A stretch of DNA of 21,130 nt. Origin: CAIYRG01 sp035318785 (GTDB lineage: Bacteria > Pseudomonadota > Alphaproteobacteria > Micropepsales > Micropepsaceae). Below are positions 14,477-19,993 of the stretch, piece after piece. Both the position numbers and the translations under genes were made by a program. Position 1 is the first letter of the stretch. Each line of letters starts with the position of its first letter. Under the pieces are notes generated by a model. That model saw only the letters and a list, made by a program, of their open reading frames with translations, had not been told where the DNA came from and made no database searches. The stretch covers positions 1 through 21,130 of the forward strand of contig DATHDZ010000218.1 of assembly GCA_035318785.1 (NCBI GenBank), read 5' to 3'.

Positions 14477-14902
14477 ATGCGTCACTTGAAGTCCGGCCGC
14501 AGGCTCAACCGCACCACGGCACATCGCACGTCGATGTTCGCCAACATGGCCTGCGCGCTGATCAAGCATGAGCAGATCACCACCACGCTGCCCAAGGCGA
14601 AGGAGCTTCGCCCTGTCATCGAAAAGCTCGTGACGTCGGCGCGGAACGGCAAGGGCAGCCTGCATGCGCGCCGCCTCGCTTTGTCGCGCATCAAAGATGC
14701 GGCGATGGTGTCCAAGCTCTTTGACGTGCTGGGCCCGCGCTATGCGGCGCGTCCTGGTGGCTATACCCGCGTGCTGAAAGCCGGTTTCCGTTATGGGGAC
14801 AACGCGGCCATGGCCGTGATCGAATTCATCGATCGCGATCCGGACGCCAAGGGCAAGGATTCCGGGCCCGTCGAAAGCGCCGAAGAAGCCGCCGAAGCGT
14901 AG
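14477..14902 (+). CDS. rplQ: 50S ribosomal protein L17
   Basis: L17 (141 residues) is near the peptide exit tunnel on the 50S surface. The sequence has the standard start MRHLKSGRRLNRTTAHR, the FANMACALIKHEQITTTLPK segment, and the C-terminal GGYTRVLKAGFRYGDNAAMA. A short acidic tail (SAEEAAEA) follows, as in many alphaproteobacterial L17 proteins. GGGGATTG upstream gives a modest ribosome binding site. It ends the plus-strand ribosomal block and faces the convergent M50 protease gene. Confidence 0.98.
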   Translation: MRHLKSGRRLNRTTAHRTSMFANMACALIKHEQITTTLPKAKELRPVIEKLVTSARNGKGSLHARRLALSRIKDAAMVSKLFDVLGPRYAARPGGYTRVLKAGFRYGDNAAMAVIEFIDRDPDAKGKDSGPVESAEEAAEA

Positions 14903-14937
14903 ACCTCGTCCTTTCCCACGGTGTCATGCCCGCGAAC

Positions 14938-14958
14938 GCGCGCACCCAGCCGGCGCGC
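14938..14958. terminator. Possible hairpin between convergent rplQ and the M50 gene
   Basis: GCGCGC at 14938-14943 can pair with GCGCGC at 14953-14958 around a nine-base loop, in the 85-base gap between two convergent genes. No T-run follows on either strand, so an intrinsic terminator is not demonstrated. It may simply reflect GC-rich sequence; Rho-dependent ending is equally possible. Confidence 0.25.
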
Positions 14959-14987
14959 GCCTGCGCGACGAATGGTTGTTGCGAAAT

Positions 14988-15668
14988 CTATCCTCGCCCG
15001 ATCAGAGACAGCAGCGCCCGCGTGAGCGCGTCGGCAGGCCCCAGTACCAGCCAGCCGAAAATGTCGAAACGGATTCCAGCGCGCGCCGCGAGCAGCGGGA
15101 CGACAAACACCAGCAAAAGCAGCACGGTCATGCCGTAGCGGCCGAAGCGCAGATAGGGCCGCATCAAGGATTCCGGTAGGAACGCGGCGATGACCTTGCT
15201 GCCGTCGAGCGGCGGCAGCGGCAGCATGTTGAAGATCGCCAATATCGCATTGAGCTCGATCGACAACAGGAGCGCATTGCCGACGAGCGCGGCGTTCTCA
15301 CCATCCAGCACGCCGATCCCGGTGAGCAGAATCGCAGAGGCGATCGCCAGCGCCACGTTCATCGCTGGCCCCGCAGCCGCCACCCAGATCATGTCCCAGC
15401 GGGGATTCTTCAGGGCCGAAAAATTCACCGGCACCGGCTTGGCGTAACCGAAGATGAAACCCGCCGTGACGAAAAGCAGGACGGGAAGGATGATCGTCCC
15501 GAAGAGGTCGATGTGCTTGATCGGGTTCAGGGTCACGCGCCCGGCGTTCTTCGCCGTCGAGTCGCCAAAATAGAGCGCCACAAACCCATGGGCGGCCTCG
15601 TGGAAGGTGATGGCTAGAATCGCACAAAGCGCGAAAATGGCGATCTCGGTGGGAGAATTAAGGCTCAT
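14988..15668 (-). CDS. M50 (site-2 protease type) membrane metalloprotease
   Basis: A 226-residue integral membrane protein of the YwhC-like, PDZ-less branch of the M50 site-2 protease family. Zinc ligands are the HEAAH motif at residues 23-27 and the aspartate of NMLPLPPLDGS (N147 to S157; D155). Between them are the KPVPVN segment (77-82), typical of the family, and WVAAAGPAMN. Several hydrophobic segments fit a multi-pass inner-membrane protein. Such enzymes cut within the membrane, but the substrate is unknown. The start at 15668 gives a sensible N-terminal TM helix; its ribosome binding site (AGAAG) is weak. It is convergent with rplQ and divergent from the Deg protease gene. Confidence 0.93.
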   Translation of the reverse strand: MSLNSPTEIAIFALCAILAITFHEAAHGFVALYFGDSTAKNAGRVTLNPIKHIDLFGTIILPVLLFVTAGFIFGYAKPVPVNFSALKNPRWDMIWVAAAGPAMNVALAIASAILLTGIGVLDGENAALVGNALLLSIELNAILAIFNMLPLPPLDGSKVIAAFLPESLMRPYLRFGRYGMTVLLLLVFVVPLLAARAGIRFDIFGWLVLGPADALTRALLSLIGRG

Positions 15669-15790
15669 GCGATAGGCTTCTTTCGGTGGTCTTTCACTCT
15701 GGCGGGGCCGGCACTATATGCGTTCCGGCATTTAATCCGGCAGAATTCTGCCGTTTTTATCGCGCCCAATCGGGGCGAGGGAGAACAGCC
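15669..15790. promoter_or_regulatory. Divergent control region between M50 and Deg protease genes
   Basis: The 122 bases separate two divergently transcribed genes and must contain both starts. The minus strand has TATAGT (plus-strand 15713-15718), a fair -10 for the M50 gene without an obvious -35. CCGGCA occurs three times in the same direction (15708-15713, 15725-15730, 15737-15742). A perfect palindrome with a T-run follows at 15738-15758. The Deg gene ribosome binding site is GAGGGAGA near 15778-15785. Confidence 0.5.
15738..15758 (+). terminator. Terminator-like palindrome upstream of the Deg protease gene
   Basis: CGGCAGAATTCTGCCG (15738-15753) is a perfect 16-base palindrome, able to fold as a six-pair stem with an AATT loop, and it is followed by TTTTT (15754-15758). 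This is the shape of an intrinsic terminator on the plus strand. It ends 32 bases before the Deg ATG. It could stop read-through transcription coming antisense through the M50 gene, act as a leader attenuator, or be a repressor operator. Confidence 0.55.
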
Positions 15791-17158
15791 ATGCGTGTTC
15801 TGGTTGCGGCGGCCGCGTTCCTGGCCGCATTGGCCGGTGGGGCGGAGGCCCAGACGCAAGAGCGGACCGTTCCGCAGTCTCCGGCGCAGGTTCAACTTTC
15901 GTTCGCGCCGGTCGTCTCGAAAGTCGCCCCTGCCGTCGTCAATGTCTATGCCCGCCGCGTGGTACGTCAGGCGGTCAATCCGTTCTTCCAGCAGTTCTTC
16001 GGCGCGAGCCCCAACCGCTCCCGGGTCGAGCAATCCTTAGGATCGGGCGTCATTGTGCGCGCCGATGGAATCATCGTCACCAACAACCACGTGATCGAAG
16101 GCGGCCAGGATATCCAAGTCTCGCTTCCCGACCGGCGCGAATTCGAAGCCAAGGTGGTCCTCGCCGATCCGCGTACCGACCTTGCGGTGCTGCGCATCGA
16201 CACCAAGGGAGAGAAGCTTCCGGCGCTGCAATTCGGCGATAGCGACAAGTTGCAGGTGGGTGATCTTGTCCTTGCCATCGGCGATCCGTTCGGCGTCGGG
16301 CAGACCGTGACAAGCGGCATTGTGTCGGCGCTGGCGCGCTCGAATGGCGGCGCCTCCGACTATCAATTCTTCATCCAGACGGATGCGGCAATCAATCCGG
16401 GGAATTCCGGCGGCGCCTTGGTGACGATGGATGGAAGGCTCATCGGCATCAACAGTTCGATCTATTCCTCGTCCGGCGGCAATATCGGCATTGGCTTTGC
16501 CATTCCCTCCAACATGACGCGAGTCGTGGTGGATGGTGCTCTCGGCGGCGGCATCAAGCGGCCCTGGCTTGGCGCCGATGGCCAGGCGGTCACTGCGGAG
16601 ATCGCGCGGGGTCTTGGACTAGCGCGCCCCGAAGGCGTGCTGATCTCACAGGTCTATCCGGGAAGTCCGGCGGCGCAGGCCGGCCTTACGAAGGGCGACG
16701 TGTTGCTGTCCGTGGATGGATTTGCCATCGGGGATTCCAATGCGCTGCGCTATCGCGTCGTGACGCACCGGCCCGGCGACAGCGCGAGCATCCGCTATTT
16801 GCGCTCGGGTGCGACGCATGACGCGAGCGTGCGCATCGCGCTGCCGCCCGATGCCGGGCGCGAGGAAGGCGTCGTCGCCAGCCAGAATCCCATGCAGGGC
16901 GCGCGCATCGCCAACATCACGCCGGCCCTCGCCGATGAGATGCAGATGGACATGATGGCCAAAGGCGTCGTGGTGACGGCCGTCGCCGGCGCGTCGCAGG
17001 CGGCGCGTTTCGGATTCCACCAAGGCGACATCATCCGTCAGGTGAATGGCGAACGTATCGCGAGCGTCGAGCAGCTGCGTCGCGTGCTGGGCGAGGCGGA
17101 CCAATGGAGCATGGCCATTCAGCGCGGCGACCGCGTGATGCAGCTGGCCGTGCAGTGA
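15791..17158 (+). CDS. Periplasmic Deg/HtrA-family serine protease with two PDZ domains
   Basis: A 455-residue S1C (Deg/HtrA) protease that degrades or refolds damaged proteins in the periplasm. The start at ATG 15791 gives a signal peptide (RVLVAAAAFLAALAGGAEA) and has a good GAGGGAGA site. The catalytic triad is visible: H100 in NNHVIEGG, D130 in RTDLAVLRI and S206 in NPGNSGGAL. PDZ1 (about 290-365) includes LISQVYPGSPAAQAGL and GDVLLSVDG; PDZ2 (about 385-455) includes TAVAGASQAARFGF and GDIIRQVNGERI. It is DegQ/DegP-like; I give no symbol because the subfamily is uncertain. It follows the ribosomal block, as in other alphaproteobacteria. Confidence 0.93.
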   Translation: MRVLVAAAAFLAALAGGAEAQTQERTVPQSPAQVQLSFAPVVSKVAPAVVNVYARRVVRQAVNPFFQQFFGASPNRSRVEQSLGSGVIVRADGIIVTNNHVIEGGQDIQVSLPDRREFEAKVVLADPRTDLAVLRIDTKGEKLPALQFGDSDKLQVGDLVLAIGDPFGVGQTVTSGIVSALARSNGGASDYQFFIQTDAAINPGNSGGALVTMDGRLIGINSSIYSSSGGNIGIGFAIPSNMTRVVVDGALGGGIKRPWLGADGQAVTAEIARGLGLARPEGVLISQVYPGSPAAQAGLTKGDVLLSVDGFAIGDSNALRYRVVTHRPGDSASIRYLRSGATHDASVRIALPPDAGREEGVVASQNPMQGARIANITPALADEMQMDMMAKGVVVTAVAGASQAARFGFHQGDIIRQVNGERIASVEQLRRVLGEADQWSMAIQRGDRVMQLAVQ

Positions 17159-17483
17159 GTTACCCCTCCTGGTGGGGGATACTGCCTAGCAACTCAGTCG
17201 TACTGTGAGCACCCTCTCAAGGGAAACGAGGAGTTGAAAATCAATTGATCAGGATATTCGGGTTCGCGTCTGCGTTCAGCGCGCCGGTAGCAACGGACGA
17301 GGGAGGCCTGCCAAAGACAAGCTGACGGTCGCCGCTCCGGCGATCTCGCTTCTCGACACACCGAAGTCAAGAACGCACGCGCATGTGAGAGCAATTGGCG
17401 CTAAACTCCATTCCCCCCGGACCTTAGTTTCCGGCTCTGCTACCGCAGGTTCCGGGTCAGGGCGAGGTATGGGAGAGTAAGCG
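17159..17483. other. 325-base intergenic stretch without a supported gene
   Basis: No open frame here looks coding on either strand; the small minus-strand frames have no family resemblance and no good start sites. Just after the Deg stop lies a weak inverted repeat, CCCCTCC (17163-17169) against GGTGGGG (17171-17177), without a T-run. A ten-base AT-rich palindrome ATCAATTGAT sits at 17240-17249 and stands out from the GC-rich surroundings. The 3' end holds the eipA ribosome binding site GGGAGAG (17471-17477). The eipA promoter must lie here, but I found no convincing -35/-10 pair and no TTAA-type CtrA site. Confidence 0.5.
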
Positions 17484-18146
17484 ATGAAAATCACATCATT
17501 CATTCACACAGCTTTCGCGGTCGCTTTGCTCTTGCTGGCGCTTCCAGGCGCCCCTGCGGCATCGGCCGCATCTCCAGCGGTAACGTCCGATGTGCCGCCG
17601 CCGCCTGCGGATTCACAAACGACTCCGCCCGATAGTGCGCCACCGCGTAGCGAAGACGAGACCTACAGCGCCGATGAGATCGTCCAGAAGGCAGCCGGCT
17701 TCTTCGGCGCTACGACGGAAGCTGTCGCCAAGGCAGTGGAACGAATCTTCAGCCGCTACGGACGGCCCAACGCCTACATCGCTGGCGGAGAAGGCTCGGG
17801 CGCATTCTTCGTCGGCTTGCGCTATGGCGAGGGCGATCTCTACATGAAGAGCAACAACGACCGCCCGGTGAAAGTCTATTGGCAAGGGCCTTCGATCGGT
17901 TTCGATTTCGGCGCCAATGCCTCGAAGACCTTCACGCTAGTTTACAATTTGCCCAGCCCAGAAGCGATCTATGAGCGCTTTCCCGGGATCGAGGGCAGCG
18001 CTTACTTCGTCGCCGGAATCGGCGTGAATTACCAGCAGTCCGGACGCGTCGTCCTTGCGCCGATGCGAACCGGCGTCGGTCTGCGCGCGGGCGTCAACGG
18101 GGGCTATCTTTCCTACGCCAAGCAACGCAACTGGATTCCGTTCTGA
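17484..18146 (+). CDS. eipA: EipA/DUF1134 family periplasmic envelope protein
   Basis: A 220-residue protein matching what I recognise as DUF1134, the family of Brucella EipA, a periplasmic protein needed for envelope stress resistance. The N terminus is a signal peptide (MKITSFIHTAFAVALLLLAL, cleavage probably near the ASAAS). A Pro/Asp/Ser-rich linker follows (residues 30-60), then the conserved domain: FFGATTEAVAKAVERIFSRY, GRPNAYIAGGEGSGAFFVGL, VYWQGPSIGFDFGANASK, TLVYNLPSPEAIYERFPG and GVGLRAGVNGGYLSY, ending WIPF. The ribosome binding site is GGGAGAG at a six-base distance. The biochemical role is unknown; I infer a part in envelope maintenance beside the Deg protease. Confidence 0.85.
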   Translation: MKITSFIHTAFAVALLLLALPGAPAASAASPAVTSDVPPPPADSQTTPPDSAPPRSEDETYSADEIVQKAAGFFGATTEAVAKAVERIFSRYGRPNAYIAGGEGSGAFFVGLRYGEGDLYMKSNNDRPVKVYWQGPSIGFDFGANASKTFTLVYNLPSPEAIYERFPGIEGSAYFVAGIGVNYQQSGRVVLAPMRTGVGLRAGVNGGYLSYAKQRNWIPF

Positions 18147-18165
18147 ACCGGCTCGGCTCGGCTAA

Positions 18166-18191
18166 GCATCCCCTGGCGGGGTGGGGGATGC
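18166..18191 (+). terminator. Hairpin after eipA
   Basis: GCATCCCC (18166-18173) pairs perfectly with GGGGATGC (18184-18191) around a ten-base loop, 20 bases after the eipA stop. There is no T-run, so it may be a Rho-type or mRNA-stabilising 3' end rather than a classic intrinsic terminator. Three tandem GGCTC-like units lie just before it. Confidence 0.45.
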
Positions 18192-18222
18192 CGAACGCGG
18201 TCCTTCCCAGTAGACTTTCCGA

Positions 18223-19521
18223 ATGACCGATCTTTTTGGCGCCGCAGGACTGGAGAAGGACGCCCCGCGCCCCCTGGCCGACCGGCTGCGCCCCACCACT
18301 CTTGGCGAAGTCGTAGGACAGGATCATCTCCTTTCGCCCGAAGGCCCGCTTGGCCGTATGATCGCCGCCGGCCGTCCCGCCTCCATGATCCTCTGGGGCC
18401 CGCCGGGCACCGGCAAGACCACCATCGCGCGGCTGCTCTCCACCGTCTTCAAGCTGCATTTCGAACAGCTCTCGGCGGTCTTCACCGGCGTCGCTGACTT
18501 GAAGAAAACCTTCGAGGCGGCGCGTGGCCGCCGTCGCGTCGGGCAAGGCACATTGCTCTTCATCGATGAGATCCATCGCTTCAATCGCAGCCAGCAGGAT
18601 TCCTTCCTTCCCGTGATGGAAGACGGCACCATCGTCCTGGTCGGCGCCACCACCGAGAATCCCTCTTTCGAACTCAACGGCGCGCTTTTGTCGCGCGCGC
18701 AGGTGCTGGTGCTGCGCCGGCTTGACGATGGCGATCTGGAAAAATTGCTTCGTCGGGCGGAAACCTATTACGGGCGCTCGCTGCCGCTCGATGCGCAAGC
18801 CCGCGCAAGCCTTCGCGCCATGGCGGATGGCGACGGCCGCTATATTCTGAATCTCGCCGAAGAACTTGCGGATCTGAAATCGGATGCGCTGCTCGATACG
18901 GCGGCGCTCGTCTCCGCAGTGCAAAAACGCGCGCCGATCTACGACAAGAGCCGCGAGGAGCATTACAATCTGATCTCCGCGCTGCACAAATCCATTCGTG
19001 GCTCAGATCCCAATGCGGCGCTCTATTGGCTTGCGCGCATGCTCGCGGGCGGCGAGAACCCGCTTTACATCGCCCGACGGCTGGTGCGCGCAGCGGTGGA
19101 AGACATCGGTCTCGCCGATCCGCAGGCGGTGCAACAAGCCCTCGCGGCCAAGGACGTTTATGATTTCCTGGGCTCACCTGAGGGCGAATTGGCGCTCGCC
19201 CAGGCGGTGATCTATCTGGCGACTGCGCCCAAATCGAATGCCGTCTACGCCGCCTTTGGTGCTGCGCGCAGCGCCGCCGACAAGCATGGGTCGCTGACGC
19301 CGCCCGCGCATATCTTGAACGCGCCCACCAAGCTGATGCGCGATCTCGGCTATGGCGCGGGCTACGAATACGACCATGCGACGGATGAGGCCTTCTCCGG
19401 CCAGAACTATTTCCCGGACGGCATGGCGCGGGAGGATTTCTATCGCGCTTCGGAGCGGGGTTTTGAAAAGGAGATCGCCAAGCGCCTCGCCTATTGGGAC
19501 AGACTGCGCGCCGGGAAGTAA
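18223..19521 (+). CDS. rarA: Replication-associated recombination protein A (RarA/MgsA)
   Basis: RarA is an AAA+ ATPase, related to clamp-loader subunits and eukaryotic WRNIP1, that acts at stalled replication forks. The 432 residues carry PLADRLRPTTLGEVVGQDHL at the start, Walker A GPPGTGKT at 59-66, Walker B LLFIDEIHRFN with D115 and E116, sensor 1 LVGATTENPSFELN, and LLSRAQVLVLRRL. The C-terminal half has SALHKSIRGSDPNAALYWLA and ARRLVRAAVEDIGLADP, diagnostic of RarA, then the tetramerisation region. Length is near the usual 430-450. No strong ribosome binding site precedes ATG 18223. It is separated from eipA by 76 bases with a hairpin. Confidence 0.96.
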   Translation: MTDLFGAAGLEKDAPRPLADRLRPTTLGEVVGQDHLLSPEGPLGRMIAAGRPASMILWGPPGTGKTTIARLLSTVFKLHFEQLSAVFTGVADLKKTFEAARGRRRVGQGTLLFIDEIHRFNRSQQDSFLPVMEDGTIVLVGATTENPSFELNGALLSRAQVLVLRRLDDGDLEKLLRRAETYYGRSLPLDAQARASLRAMADGDGRYILNLAEELADLKSDALLDTAALVSAVQKRAPIYDKSREEHYNLISALHKSIRGSDPNAALYWLARMLAGGENPLYIARRLVRAAVEDIGLADPQAVQQALAAKDVYDFLGSPEGELALAQAVIYLATAPKSNAVYAAFGAARSAADKHGSLTPPAHILNAPTKLMRDLGYGAGYEYDHATDEAFSGQNYFPDGMAREDFYRASERGFEKEIAKRLAYWDRLRAGK

Positions 19522-19591
19522 TGGTGCTGGCCTAATTCGGCCACTCGCGGTTCAAAGGAGGCACCCAAGAAAGGAAATTGGGCAACCCATC

Positions 19592-19810
19592 TTAATGCCC
19601 GCCGCCGCCGTCGCCGCAATCAGCGCCGCCATGACCGCCTGAATCGCAACCATGGTGGCCTGACCCGTTTCCGTCAGGCCCGGATGACGTATCGCTGTTT
19701 TCTCCAAATCTTTTAGCCGACCGAACGCGGAATAGACCAAATGCGAAGAAGAGGACCATACTAAGAGCCATCCCAAGAACAAGTGCGGGAAATAGCGAAT
19801 TCGAATCCAT
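19592..19810 (-). CDS. Small membrane protein with Gly/His/Cys/Asp-rich tail
   Basis: A 72-residue protein of unknown function. Residues 5-27 form one hydrophobic helix (LFPALVLGMALSMVLFFAF), followed by a basic patch (RVRSAKR) that would keep the tail in the cytoplasm by the positive-inside rule. From residue 44 the tail is glycine-rich with His 52, 53, 60 and 72, Cys 55 and 65, and Asp 46, 56, 64 and 67, suggesting metal binding by composition only. The start is supported by a GGAG seven bases upstream (plus-strand CTCC 19818-19821). It is convergent with rarA and divergent from the metallo-beta-lactamase gene. Similar short TM-plus-Gly tail proteins occur widely but are uncharacterised. 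Confidence 0.7.
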   Translation of the reverse strand: MDSNSLFPALVLGMALSMVLFFAFGLFRVRSAKRFGENSDTSSGPDGNGSGHHGCDSGGHGGADCGDGGGGH

Positions 19811-19993
19811 TATTTGGCTCCGCCGTCGATTACCATGAATCGCCCCACTTTACGCTCAACTAGAGTTGGCACAACGCCCTCAAGCGCGGCGTCTACCAGC
19901 TCAAACCGGCCAGTACCCAGGTGATTCCTCCCATTGGCGCGCCTCGGGCGAAGACGCTAAGCTTGATGCATAGGCCAACAATGGGAGGGAACA
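19811..19993. promoter_or_regulatory. Divergent intergenic region, small protein / metallo-hydrolase
   Basis: These 183 bases separate the minus-strand small protein from the plus-strand metallo-hydrolase and must contain both promoters. I found no near-consensus -35/-10 pair. The TTGGCACAACGCCC run near 19867 resembles half of a sigma-54 site but lacks the -12 element. The right end contains the inverted repeat at 19927-19988. Confidence 0.4.
19927..19988 (+). promoter_or_regulatory. Leader inverted repeat covering a ribosome binding site
   Basis: CCTCCCATTG (19927-19936) is exactly complementary to CAATGGGAGG (19979-19988), with 42 bases between. The right arm contains the whole GGAGG (19984-19988) that serves the ATG at 19994, five bases on. 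If both arms are in the mRNA, the folded form would hide the ribosome binding site. Extra pairing of GGC (19936-19938) with GCC (19974-19976) could extend the stem. Confidence 0.55.

Noticed and set aside
13291..14478. 395-codon minus-strand frame opposite rpoA
   Set aside because: Antisense shadow of rpoA with no recognisable domain or ribosome binding site.
17194..17503. Small minus-strand frames between the Deg and eipA genes
   Set aside because: No ribosome binding site, no hydrophobic or domain pattern, and one runs over the eipA start.
19552..19782. 76-codon minus-strand frame overlapping the small membrane protein
   Set aside because: The alternative frame at 19592-19810 has the better ribosome binding site and a coherent helix-plus-tail design.
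19867..19882. Possible sigma-54 promoter (TTGGCAC run)
   Set aside because: The -24-like TGGCAC is present, but the -12 GC element at the required spacing is missing.
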